Positions 11,623-22,794 of a stretch of 64,000 nt of DNA are shown here, in pieces. Made by a program: the position numbers and the translations under genes. The stretch's first letter is position 1. Each line of letters opens with the position of its first letter. The stretch is from Rhodamnia argentea (Eukaryota; Streptophyta; Magnoliopsida; Myrtales; Myrtaceae). Below the pieces are notes generated by a model that searched no databases, was not told the DNA's origin, and saw only the letters and a program-made list of their open reading frames with translations. The DNA lies in NCBI RefSeq assembly GCF_020921035.1, contig NC_063154.1:2976001-3040000 (forward strand), in the 5' to 3' direction.

Positions 11623-12747
11623 ATGTCTTCAGCGACGTCGTCGTACTGGTGCTATAGGTGCAGCCGTTTCATTAGGGTTTGGAGCCAAGATTCGATCACT
11701 TGCCCCAATTGCGACGGCGGATTCGTCGAGGAGATCGAGAACGCGCCGCTGCCGATCCCCAGCGATGCTCGCCGCAGGAGATTCCCCACCGCCGCGATGT
11801 ACATGATCGGGTCGAGGTCGAACCAGGATCAAAATCCCGGCCTGGGCCTGCGCAGGAGCCGCAGGAACGGGGGTGACCGGTCTCCGTTCAATCCAGTCAT
11901 CGTGCTGCGCCGGCCGTCCGATGGCGGCAATGATGGTGGCGAGAGGAGCAGCTATGAATTGTACTACGATGATGGTGGAGGGTCCGGGTTGAGGCCCTTG
12001 CCTGCGAGCATATCTGAGTTTTTGCTCGGATCCGGCTTTGATAGGCTGCTTGACCAGCTCTCGCAGATCGAAATCAATGGTATTGGGAGGTTTGAGCATC
12101 CGCCAGCATCAAAAGCGGCAATTGAGTCTATGCCCACAATTGAAATCGGTGAGGACCACGTGTCAACTGAATTGCACTGTGCTGTTTGTAAGGAATTGTT
12201 TGAATTAGGGTCTGAGGCTAGAGAAATGCCCTGCAAGCACTTATATCATACTGATTGCATATTGCCTTGGCTGTCAATGCGCAATTCGTGCCCTGTGTGC
12301 CGCCACGAGCTGCCGGCAGATACCCCAGAATCCCAGGAGTCGAATAGTGGTGAAAATGTTAGGTCGGAGGATGAGGAGACAGTAGGTTTGACCATATGGA
12401 GGTTACCTGGTGGGGGATTCGCGGTGGGACGGTTCTCTGGTGGAAGAAGAGGTGGCGAGAGGGAATTGCCGGTTGTTTACACGGAAATGGATGGTGGGTT
12501 TAATAATGGAGGAGTGCCTAGGAGAATTTCTTGGGCTGCAAGAGGGAGTAGAGGTAGAGAGAGTGGTGGGATCAGGAGGATTTTGAGGAATCTGTTTGCT
12601 TGTTTTGGTGGACGGTCGGGATCGTCAGTTGCTTCAAGTTCTGAGTCCAGTTTGGATTCAACTGTGAGAGCTAGGTCGATTTCGACCTCTAATATGCCCT
12701 CTTTGAGGAGGCAGAGGGCTTTAGCTAATGCTGCAAGCAGGAGATAG
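11623..12747 (+). CDS. RDUF2: RING-H2 E3 ubiquitin ligase with DUF1117 (RDUF1/RDUF2 type)
   Basis: Intronless 374-aa protein. The N-terminal zinc ribbon has C10-x2-C13 and C27-x2-C30 (YWCYRC..CPNCDGGF). A variable, Gly/Arg-rich linker follows. The RING-H2 finger starts at C186 (CAVCKELFELG..PCKHLYHTDCILPWL..SCPVC). The C-terminal DUF1117 (about 256-361) contains the hallmark LTIWRLPGGGFAVGRFSGG and a basic GIRRILRNLFACFGG stretch. This order defines Arabidopsis RDUF1 and RDUF2, ABA-induced ligases that promote drought tolerance. The start is the first ATG in frame and directly precedes the zinc ribbon. A 22-codon upstream ORF lies at 11395-11463 and would be in the leader if transcription starts before it. 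I cannot decide between RDUF1 and RDUF2 orthology. Confidence 0.95.
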   Translation: MSSATSSYWCYRCSRFIRVWSQDSITCPNCDGGFVEEIENAPLPIPSDARRRRFPTAAMYMIGSRSNQDQNPGLGLRRSRRNGGDRSPFNPVIVLRRPSDGGNDGGERSSYELYYDDGGGSGLRPLPASISEFLLGSGFDRLLDQLSQIEINGIGRFEHPPASKAAIESMPTIEIGEDHVSTELHCAVCKELFELGSEAREMPCKHLYHTDCILPWLSMRNSCPVCRHELPADTPESQESNSGENVRSEDEETVGLTIWRLPGGGFAVGRFSGGRRGGERELPVVYTEMDGGFNNGGVPRRISWAARGSRGRESGGIRRILRNLFACFGGRSGSSVASSSESSLDSTVRARSISTSNMPSLRRQRALANAASRR

Positions 12748-15700
12748 GGCATATTCTTTGGGCTAAGGTTCCAGTGCAGAAGGGACTGAATATTAGTCAG
12801 GGAAGGATCAGTGTAAATAGAAAGGTGATGTGATGTTCTCTCAATACTTGTTCTGCTGGGTTGACAAGTTGATCACTGGATTGATGAAGAGTGAAAAGCA
12901 ACGTGATGTTCTGTCGATGCTTGTTCTTGCGGGACTTTGAGTTATCTTCTGCAAGGAAGGATTTAGTGGGGGAACTGCCTGGTTCTTAATGGATGAAGCA
13001 GTAGCCAAAATTTTATGAGGATCACTGTGAATTGCAAGAAAGGATCTTGTTTTGTGGAGAAGAAGCAGGTCCACAATCTCATGTACCCCACTGACTGTTC
13101 CAAGTCGACGTGCTGGTTTAGCAGGATTTATGGCAATCTCTTTTGTGTATTTCCCTTTTCTCTATCTGTTTAGATAGGACGCATTTTGTTGTATTCGTCA
13201 GTGTTATTTTTTTTTCCCAAAGCAATATGATAACGCTTATGCAGCTGAAGAATGAGTAAGTTGAATGCTTCTCTCTGCTAAATTATCTTTCCCCCTGGAC
13301 GAGTGATGAATTTCTTGACAGAATTATCAACCTTTGCCGATCCAATCCAATCGACATTAAACTTGTCTCTAACTTTTGTTGATAGGTGAGAATTGAGATC
13401 CATTTAGCAACTTGGATTTACAATGATGGTAGAGAAACTAATGCTTCTGGTATGAGCAGATCACCTAACTAGTCATTACAATGTTTTCCCAAGTTCTGTT
13501 ACACCAGCACTTGTAGTTGTAGGTACTGAGCAGAGGGATGCCTAAAGGGGCAGTGAACAGTGTGATTTTTTTTTTGGGGGGTCTGGTGGGTGCCATGGCG
13601 TTTGTGACCTGAATGCGGTGATATCCTTTTATATTTTTGATAAGTCATCTGTTGAACCGTAGTTCATGAAGATCTGTCGATTATTTCTGTGTCTGTCGTC
13701 GTCGGATTTGGGAAACGTTTTGTGAACGAGACGTACATTATTACTTGTTTTTGTTCTGACCACTGATCAGGGTAAATAGAAATTATGCTTTGTTTCCATT
13801 TGCTGTTCAAATCCTCACCACCATACCACCCGACTAGTTGGTGTGGCAGCTACTTCGCTGCCCCTCCTACATTACTACTCGAAACGGATGCTACCACCGC
13901 CTTTTTGCCTGGTTGGTCTTTGTGTATAATGACCCTGTCGCGGAAATCGGAAATTGAGGGCTGCTGTTGTTGTTGGTAGCCACCATCACTCGCAGATCTC
14001 CTCCTCTGAAGGCCATACTGAATATAGGGCACAAATTTGAATGCCTGCGGCTTTGAGACATGGTTCGTTGCAGACCTGCTGATTGAGCAATTTGTTACCC
14101 CAACTTGGTTCGCTACATGCCCTGTGAATCTCCTCCATACCCGATTCCTCCAATCACTTTTCTGGTTGTCTGGTCATTCGTACGGACGCTACCGATAATT
14201 CCATTTAGTTAAGTTTGTATGCAAGCGATGTCCATAACTTAATAACTCATGAACCATGAGTTCTCGAATCAGCTGTGGGGGGAGAGAGAGAGAGAGAGTT
14301 CCCATTTTTCTTCAGGGTGACAGGGGCTTACGAGCCCAGTGTGGTGTGGTGTGGTGTGGTGTGTTCATGAGGACTGTTTGCGGGGCTTCCCTTTATAAGG
14401 TTAGTGCCTTTGTCAGAAACGAACTTTCAGAGGAGAGCCATGCTATTGCCCCAACCGTCCTGCTCCTCTCATTTACTTGTGCTCTGTTTCCTAGTTTGAC
14501 TCTAAACTGGCAGATGTTATGACTATGCTCTCGCTTGAGAATGACACTGATGATCTTGTCATTTGGCTTGGGAAAACATTTGAAGGACGACTTTATGTAT
14601 TTTGGACCCACGATTGCTCAATCACCCCCACCTAATTCCTCCTCGTTTGGCCACAGCTGTTTTGTTGAATTTTCCTGAAACAGCTGGAACTCTTGCCCTG
14701 TCCTGTATTCCTAAGCCAAGAATCACTTAAAAGCTGCTCTCGACCATCTCATCAATAGCGAGATTAGACCCGAATCGGGTATCACGTTCGCGATAGGTAA
14801 AAGTACATCAATTATCATCGAACGAAGCCCCACATATCCCGCCTCTAGTGAGTCGATGAATCGATGCGGCGATGTCTTAAGGTTCGGGTAATGCGCGCCC
14901 ATAAAAGTTAGTAAAGAAAATAAGGAGCTAGAGAGAGAGGGGTTGCGTTTGACCTGCCTTCATAACCACTAAACCAAAAGCTTAAGACAGATTTAATTGG
15001 CGGGGTTGCGTTGTGGGGGGGTCCGGAAGTGATGCTACTTACATTGCAGTGCTTTGAATCGAGTTTCCATCACGCCCAGCATTTTCTCCTCTTGAGGGCG
15101 AAAGCACACCAAATTTTTTGTTTGCTACTTATGATTTTCTTCATTTCCTACTTTAAATTGGACTTCGTAATATCCTTCCAATCACTCGACCGCCCATCTT
15201 TCCTTGTATTTTTTTTTTTTGTGGGAAAAACCGGTCCTCAACTTTGCGTCTCACGTGCCATCTTCATATTTCAAAACCTACTTTTTGCATCTTCACGACC
15301 TAAAAGGACCTATTTGCACTTATGCGCACACGAAATCTACGCTCGAACAGCGAAATCAAACGTTCATGATGGAGTAGGTTAAGAAAGAGAATAGTAACCC
15401 GGTAAATCATATGCGCGTGGGAGATGATATAGTCTTAAATACAATGCGAAAAAGCGAATGTGGTAATCTATATCTTTTAAAATGGATGAGAGGGTATTTG
15501 ATATGTGGGGTAAAGTTTAGAATGGTATTAGTATTCCAAAGTTTTTAATCATTCAGGTTAATTTGGCACGTCAAATATTTTCAACCCCGGCGGTTTCATT
15601 CCCATTGACCTCGGAGACACCGAGACCAGCTGTTCTTTTTACCGTCGAAACCCTCGCATCGTACAAGCACTGAATTCAAGCAACTTTCCAAAAAAAAAAA

Positions 15701-16530
15701 AAACTTGGCAATTATTAATATCTTACACATTAGGGAAAAAAAATAAACATATCATATAATATAATGTAGCCTATACTCGGTAGTGCTGGACACCATATCT
15801 CACGTCAATCAAGGTCAATAAAGAATTTGAGAGGTCCCTTTGATTTTCGAAGTTTGGTTGCTTCCCACGGCTCGGATTCTCCATTGGCCTAAACTTGATA
15901 ACATCAGTTAGGTTTATGTATGCCCTCAATCATATACATATATATAATACGAAGTGATGTTTATCAAATGTCCGAATTCATAAATAAAAGATAATATTTT
16001 TCACTTGGTTTCGGAGCTGGGGATTAGGTGGTGGTCGAGTGGTGTGTCCGGGTTCTCGTGAAGATTGTACATTCGAGAGGACACATTTTGTTTGGATGTC
16101 ACATGTCATAGTGTTGCATTTACGAAAAAGATTTTTTGGGAACTTTTATCTGGTGTGCATGTATTATTAATTTTTTTTTTGTCCAACATGTATTATTAAT
16201 TTATGGTCGCAAAAAGCGGCAAAGTGAGTTCCACAAAATAAGTTGTACTTGTGCCTAAATTATGCTCACTAATTTTACGCTTTTTTTTTTGTCCGGTCTT
16301 ATTCTATTCTATTTTACAAGTCACCGTTTGTGCTATGTGCGCGCGCTTTCTTCTCACACATCTCCACCTAACTCCCTCCAAAGGTGAGGATTCAAACCCT
16401 CCATCTCTCCCTTCTTCCTAAGTAAAAAGAGTGGCCACCGAGGCGAATTTCCAGTTACCCTAATCTTAAGTTGTCCATGGAGTCATTTACGTACTTCCAA
16501 ACTAAACACGCAAGAAGGCGGTCAATTTTT
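12748..16530. other. Intergenic spacer between RDUF and PCS1
   Basis: The first 450 bases are probably RDUF 3' UTR (T-rich, ending near 13200). The rest holds only short frames, a GA tract near 14281-14298, a (TGTGG)n stretch at 14341-14362 and A/T runs. I see no gene or well-bounded mobile element. Confidence 0.6.
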
Positions 16531-16537
16531 TGGTTTA

Positions 16538-16543
16538 TTTATA
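16538..16543 (+). promoter_or_regulatory. TATA-like box of the PCS1-type gene
   Basis: TTTATA within 'ggtttatttatagaaaac', about 225 bp upstream of the preferred start codon, would place transcription near 16570. That start would include two earlier in-frame ATGs (16599, 16692) in the transcript. Confidence 0.4.
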
Positions 16544-16766
16544 GAAAACTAGTTTAGCATGGAACATGGGGAGCTACTATGGTCCTCGACACCAATAGAT
16601 GAAAAGGTGGTCCGAACTCAGTTCCCTCGAGAGCAATCGCACGTTAAAGGAAGTCGGTAATTGTCCAGACGACACGAACAAGTACGTCCCCATGCCCACC
16701 AAAACCAGACCTCACTCCCTCCCTCCATTGAAGAACCTCCCCGAAAACCTTCTTCAAATCCTGTCC

Positions 16767-18113
16767 ATGGCCGTTCTCGGCAGCCGCCACCACCGTCTTC
16801 GCCTCACCTTCCTCTTCTTCGCCGCCGTCTTCAACTGCAACGGCGCTCTCTCTCCCTCACCTCCCACACCCAACCGTCAACTCCTCTTCCTGCTCCCGCT
16901 CAAGACCCAGAACATACCAAGCCTCTCCTCCTCCCTCCCGAGAGCAAGAGCCTCCGCCGAGGGCAGGCTCCCCTTCCGACACAACATCACCCTCACCGTC
17001 TCCGTCTCCGTCGGGTTCCCGCCGCAGCCCGCCACCATGGTCCTCGACACCGGCAGCGAGCTCTCCTGGCTCCGCTGCAGCTCCCCGAAGGTGCAGCAGC
17101 CCGTCTTCCACCCGCTCGCCTCCAAGTCCTACTCCCCCGTCCCCTGCTCTTCCCCGACCTGCGCGGCCCAGACGCGAGACCTGCCCGTGCCAGCTTCCTG
17201 CGACCCGAGCAAGCTTTGCCATGTCATCGTCTCCTACGCCGACGCCTCCTCCGCGGAGGGTACCCTCGCTTCGGACGCCCTCCTGATCGGCCCGTCGGCC
17301 CGGCCCGGTTTCCTTTTCGGGTGCATGGATTCGGGCCAGAGCAGCAGCCCGGACGAGGACGCCAGGACCACCGGGCTGATGGGCATGAACCGCGGGTCCC
17401 TGTCCCTCGTGACCCAGATGGGCCTCGGCAAGTTCTCCTACTGCATCTCGGGCCTCGACTCCTCCGGCGTCCTGCTGTTCGGGGACGCGGGCTTCGATTG
17501 GGTCGGGCCCCTGAACTACACCCCGTTGGTCCAGATCTCAACCCCGTTACCCTATTTCGACCGGGTGGCGTACACGATCCAAATGGACGGCATCAAGGTC
17601 TCGGGCAAAGTCCTGCCCCTCCCGAAGTCCGTGTTCGAGCCCGACCACACCGGGGCGGGCCAGACCATGGTCGACTCGGGCACCCAGTTCACTTTCCTCC
17701 TCGGGCCGGTGTACGCTGCATTAAAGAACGAGTTCTCGAGACAGACTCGGGGCTCGGCGAGAGTCCTAAACGACCCGAACTTCGTGTTCCAAGGAGCCAT
17801 GGACCTGTGCTACCTGGTCCCTTCGGCTCGGCCTGAGTTGCCCGAACTGCCCGAGGTGAGGCTGGTTTTTCGGGGGGCCGAGATGAGCGTGCCGGGCCGG
17901 AGGCTACTGTATCGGGTGCCCGGAGAGTGGAGGGGGAGTGATTGGGTGTATTGCTTCACGTTCGGGAACTCCGATCTGCTGGGGGTGGAGGCGTTTGTGA
18001 TTGGTCATCACCATCAGCAGGACATGTGGATGGAGTTTGATTTGGAGAGGTCACGGGTCGGGTTCGCTGAGGTTAGGTGCGATCTTGCTAGTCAACGGCT
18101 TGGCTTAGGTTAG
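16767..18113 (+). CDS. PCS1: Pepsin-like aspartic protease, PCS1 type
   Basis: Intronless A1-family protease of 448 aa. The chosen ATG gives a signal peptide (MAVLGSRHHRLRLTFLFFAAVFNCNG); the open frame extends in phase to 16599 (504 aa), but the extra 56 residues are polar and would bury the signal sequence. Catalytic motifs are DTGSE (D94) and VDSGTQ (D303). Cys-rich plant-type N-lobe features include VPCSSPTC and CMDSG. The C-terminus AFVIGHHHQQDMWMEFDL..VRCDLASQRLGLG is almost that of Arabidopsis PROMOTION OF CELL SURVIVAL 1 (453 aa), an ER-associated protease needed for gametophyte and embryo survival. The gene is strikingly GC-rich in third codon positions compared with its AT-rich surroundings, which also creates long shadow frames. 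Confidence 0.93.
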   Translation: MAVLGSRHHRLRLTFLFFAAVFNCNGALSPSPPTPNRQLLFLLPLKTQNIPSLSSSLPRARASAEGRLPFRHNITLTVSVSVGFPPQPATMVLDTGSELSWLRCSSPKVQQPVFHPLASKSYSPVPCSSPTCAAQTRDLPVPASCDPSKLCHVIVSYADASSAEGTLASDALLIGPSARPGFLFGCMDSGQSSSPDEDARTTGLMGMNRGSLSLVTQMGLGKFSYCISGLDSSGVLLFGDAGFDWVGPLNYTPLVQISTPLPYFDRVAYTIQMDGIKVSGKVLPLPKSVFEPDHTGAGQTMVDSGTQFTFLLGPVYAALKNEFSRQTRGSARVLNDPNFVFQGAMDLCYLVPSARPELPELPEVRLVFRGAEMSVPGRRLLYRVPGEWRGSDWVYCFTFGNSDLLGVEAFVIGHHHQQDMWMEFDLERSRVGFAEVRCDLASQRLGLG

Positions 18114-19889
18114 GGGGCGTGTGATGTAGGTAGGTCAACCTAGAGTGGGACCAATTAGTCCAAATTGAAATTGTTTCTTGATAGGAAGTGTCCATAATCT
18201 ATTTATGATCGATTGATCATTTGAATCGACATCATTTTAATCATTAATCACAAGAGTATCAATATAAGGCTCAACCAATCAAGATGGATGGTATACATTT
18301 TTCTATAGGTTACCTAATATTCTTTCGAAATGTGGCCCAAAGATCGCGCAATGCAAGAGGAACATGACGCTATTCAGGCAGAGAACTTTGACCGTCATCA
18401 CAATTTGTGTAGAGTTTTGATCATATGGAAAGCCGTTATAACGGGCATCGAGAGTGATTGTTTTGTACATCCAATAAGGTTTATGCAAGTTTAGTTTCTG
18501 GAGTGATCAGACAAGAATCAAAATTAGATCTGGAGATCGGCATGCTCAGTCTAAATCAAATTTTTGGGTGGGGGATGAAATAATTGTCGTTTGCCTGGCC
18601 GGCTCTTTAAGTGCTCCTCTCCAACATGAAAACTGTGGACGAACGAGAGCCACACGAACGTCCGTTTTCAGTTTTTCTCCGCTCCCGCTGTCTTTCTGTA
18701 CACGGTTAAGACTCGACTTGATTCCGTCCCGACATTAAGCACCGTCTCCTTTGGCAGTGTCGCCCACCATTCGTGCCTGGGATTGCGATGACACGAAGAA
18801 GAAAAGCCAAAACTAGTTTCTGATTCTTCCTCCGAATGATCGGGCCGGGCCGGGCCGGTCCAAGCCAATGACCGGGCTTAAGACGGCACTTGATTTAGTG
18901 CACTAGCTTTTCTCTACGTTGCCTCCAATCTATCCTTACAACAAGTGAAAAACAATTTACGGTAGATGTGAAACCAAAATTTCGGGTTGCCTCGTGTGAG
19001 AAGGCGGCAATTGCCGAAACCACGTCGTTTGAAGGCCAATGTGGGATGGGATGGGGAGCATTAACGCTTAACGGGTTTAACTGTTGGTCCTACCAGACGT
19101 ACGAGGAACGCGTCGGCTTGTCCTTTGAGAGGGAGACGCCGAGAGCGAGCCCCAGAAACGTGACTCGTCCGACTCGACTCAGATCTCTCCCCCGCTCTCT
19201 CTCTCCCTCTCTCAACTCGGACTCTCTCTCGATTCCTTGAAATAGTCGGAGCCTTTTCGAAGAAAGAGTTCGACCGCGATATCAAATTGATGTGTTTTTC
19301 TTGTTGTTGACTGGTTGTATGAGCATGATCCCGTGAGTTTTTTTCGTTTCGATTAATGATGCCCTCTCTCTTTTTTCCCCTGTTGTTTCTGTTGATCATT
19401 CTTTTCAACCCAAGTGTTATCGTGGAAGGATGAAGATGCAACTTTGGGGATAGGGTTCTGAATTTTGGTGAATGCGGATTAATTCGGAAAAACTGGGGAA
19501 ATGTGCTGTGGTGAACTTTGGGCTTAGGGTTCTTCTTAATTTAATCTTTCAGTAACCTTAACATGTTTGGTTTCATCAATTTGGCAATTTTATGGCGTTA
19601 GTCTTCGTGCAGTAAAGGTGCTTGCTTCGGCTAATGTGTTTATTTTTGGAGTTTCACAGTTGCTTTTAATTTAAGCTTAGGGTTTCTTCTCTCATTTAAC
19701 AAGTCTGATGATTATCGATTTCACCTGAAAATGCTTTCCTTTGCTTGGTTGTCCTTCCAATATGACTGCCAAGTTCACAATGTACCTTGATATTTGCAGA
19801 TAATTGACGGGACGGTTGGTCATACTTAATTTTACACATTCGACCATCACTATAGCTGTGACTGTTGTTCTTTGGAAACTTGTACGGAG
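18114..19889. other. PCS1 3' flank and SDIR1 promoter/leader
   Basis: Holds no recognisable coding sequence. CT-rich DNA at 19180-19240 resembles a plant 5' leader. The SDIR1 ATG lies 650 bp further on, and 'atatttgcag' at 19790-19799 is a plausible 5'-UTR intron acceptor, so the leader is probably split. Confidence 0.5.
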
Positions 19890-22199
19890 ATGAGTTTTGT
19901 GTTTCGAGGTAGTAGACCAGATATAGAAACTGGATTTTCAGAATTTATTCCCGAGCGCCGTGCTGTGGTATGTTTCTCGTACTTAAACAATAGCTAGCAT
20001 ACTGCTTACCAACTTTGATGCTACATTCGATTTCATCCTGTCCTAGTTGTCTGTATCACTTAAAGTTTTCTGTTTGTACCAGCGTTTTCATGCAGCGCGA
20101 CCGGTTAAGTCTAACTCACTAGCATTTCTTGTCACGGGTATGTTTGTTGTTTCAAGAAATAATGTTCTGATTCAGGTTTATTACCTATGTCAATTGTCAG
20201 TATTACGTATTTGATTCATCTGTGGTTTTGATTGCATCAGTTCTCCTGCTGTTCATGATGCTCAACTCCAACCAGATGTCACCGAATTTTTTGGTGCTGT
20301 CCTAGACTTTCAAACTGAAAAACTGGTTTTTTTCAGACGCCTCTCTTATACATTAGCAGTTTGTGACTGATTAATAAGGTCCTCTCTCCTCCCCGCCTTC
20401 CAACCTTTGGAAAATTTGTGCAGCTCTGGCTCGTCCTTGGTGTCTTCTTGATGGCAACAACCCTTAGGATGTATGCGACTTGTCAACAACTTCAAGCTCA
20501 GGCCCAGGTCCACGCTGCAGCTGCCAATAGCCTACTTGGTCATACTGAATTGCGGTTGCACATGCCACCATCCATAGCACTTGCAACAAGAGGACGTTTG
20601 CAAGGCCTTAGGCTTCAGCTTGCTCTTCTGGACCGGGAGTTTGATGAATTAGGTTTAGTGACACACTTTGACTTTGATTTTTTGGAGATCGCCTTCTGTG
20701 ATTATCATGTATTTCAAGATTTTTCATCTTTTTCATGGTAAATGTTTTATTGACATTTGTGAGAGGTTGTTAACAGATCAGTCATATTTGTTTGCAGACT
20801 ATGAAACTTTGAGAGTACTGGATACTGATAATGTTCCATCAGTTCCATCAATGAGTGAAGAAGAGATCAATGCTCTTCCCGTCCACAAATACAAGGTTAC
20901 TGGTCTTCCATGGTAAGACTGCACAGGCATAAGAGATTTATCAAATCTTTTAGTTTTTTGGGCTTTTGTGTTTGTGGGGTTACTCCTCTCTGTTTCTTAG
21001 CTTTTGCAGTGATTTATTGTAGTTTAAGATGGCCTAATTAATGCTAGTTCCACAATGTCTTTATCACATAATTTCATGGGCGGTAGTATCTATAGGTTTT
21101 ATCCATGTTCTAAATAATCGATTTGTTTCTTACAGTAGTGGCTCCTCTGCGGAACATGGCTTGTCTTCATTATCCATTGAGGTATTGACTGCACCATCTT
21201 GTATTGTGCAGTATAAAATCTAGAATATCACGTGGATGTCTGCTCTTTTTCCCCCCAGACATGCGTCAGCTGTCTTTTTTCTTGTGATTTGTTATTTTGC
21301 TGTGAGAAACATTAGGATGGTTAAGTTATTTTCTGAGCACAGTGTACAATAGTAATCTTAAGGCTCACATCTTTATCTTAATGCACCGTTTGAGGTTTGA
21401 GCTGTCCAGGTTGCTGAGACATTGATGACTTTGTTCTTGCTGAATGTTCACGGCAGGCCTAGCTTTCTGCATCCAATTTTTTCTAATGGGTCGTGTCTTT
21501 GATGAGTGGTGTCAGTTGAGCATGATGTCTATTTGCACGTTTTCAGGAGAAAAAGCAAGATGTAAGTGCTGCAGCTGGGAGCATGAAGAGTTCAGATGAC
21601 GAGCTGATGTGCACTGTATGCTTGGAGCAAGTTTCAGCAGGAGAGCTCATCCGAAGCTTGCCGTGCATGCATCAGGTAAATTTCACAGTGAATTTTTCCT
21701 TTCACTTTATTTGCCAGAATTTCGAGTTTCGTCCATCGAGTAACTAGTCTGCCAAATATACTTGGTTTGTTGGAATAAGTCAGACCGACAAACTATGATG
21801 TTCCATTAACCATATGTGGCTATTTTGTTGCGAAGTCTTTATAATAATTCCTTTTGTGGATTGCATACGAGGCGTTCTTGTTGGGCAGCAACAAATTATA
21901 TTTGTTGGATTGGATTATCGTGAAAATTGGACAGGAATAATGTCTTAAACGATAAATAGGGTTTCATACAGAAGGTATCAAGGGGGTAACACCCAACTCA
22001 TATCCACCTTATCAAGCTATTAGTTATGTACTTTTTGAGAAAACTGAAGAATTTGATGGATGATGTTATTTCGCAGTTCCATGCAACTTGCATTGATCCA
22101 TGGTTGAGACAGCAGGGAACGTGTCCTGTTTGTAAATTCAGAGTTGCATCTGGATGGCGTGAAAATGGGCAAGGAATCGACACTACATTCATGGTCTGA
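19890..22199 (+). CDS. SDIR1: SDIR1, membrane RING-H2 E3 ubiquitin ligase
   Basis: Eight coding exons: 19890-19967, 20083-20137, 20241-20293, 20424-20652, 20798-20912, 21136-21181, 21547-21675, 22077-22199. All borders are GT..AG and the sum is 828 nt, 275 aa plus stop (Arabidopsis SDIR1 has 273). The start MSFVFRGSRPDIETGF matches the family start. Two adjacent hydrophobic helices (AFLVTVLLLFMMLN, LWLVLGVFLMATTL) anchor it in the ER membrane. A conserved block RLQGLRLQLALLDREFDEL follows, then RING-H2 at 214-254 (C214, C217, C240, C251, C254; WLRQQGTCPVC). SDIR1 is a positive regulator of ABA and drought/salt signalling. The segment between KYKV and the RING is diverged, as is usual. 5' UTR exons were not resolved. 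Confidence 0.96.
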
Positions 22200-22794
22200 T
22201 TGGCGGCAGAGCCAACCATAAACTGCTGAGTACCAAGTGTAATGTAGATGTCCCAATACTTGTCGATCGAAGCTTGTGCTGTCGATGATTTATCATAGGC
22301 ATTGTGAAGAAGCAGGATTGAGTACTGTCATTTATGCTTTAAATGGCATCAGGGAGTCTTACAGTTGCTTATAACGAAAGATGAGAAATTTTAAGAAAGT
22401 CGTTATATGCTTTGTGCTGACGCCTGAGAGTTGAGGTACCATTAGGCATTTACCACCAATTCATCCAATCTGGAACACCACCAAGAGTTCTAAACGCTCT
22501 GCAATGTCATTTGCAATTTCTCTGTATACAGACTTTGGGACATACGCGAAATACGAAAGCTAGCGTAACGAAAATGCCATTCATCAGAGTCGATTTGCTA
22601 CATACTCTCTCCTTTCTGGTCAATTTTGCTCCCTCAAAATGAAGCTGATAAATATAATACAGATGCTTATACAATAAAATCCAAGCACACCGTCAAGTAT
22701 GGTAAGTGTCATCTTAAGTTATATTCCACGAAACTCAAGGTTAAGATCCTAGCCAAGTTTAGGGGAAGCATGAAGCAACTCCTTATAAGGCTGT
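22200..22794. other. Convergent 3' ends of SDIR1 and FKBP20-1
   Basis: 595 bp between the two stop codons, presumably both 3' UTRs. No other feature seen. Confidence 0.6.

Noticed and set aside
11629-12099. 156-codon minus-strand frame within the RDUF gene
   Set aside because: Shadow of the RDUF coding strand, with Ala/Pro/Arg bias and no recognisable domain.
16661-17836. 391-codon open frame overlapping the PCS1-type gene in another phase
   Set aside because: It is rich in Arg and Pro because the protease gene has GC-rich third positions; it has no family features, and the overlapping protease frame is certain.
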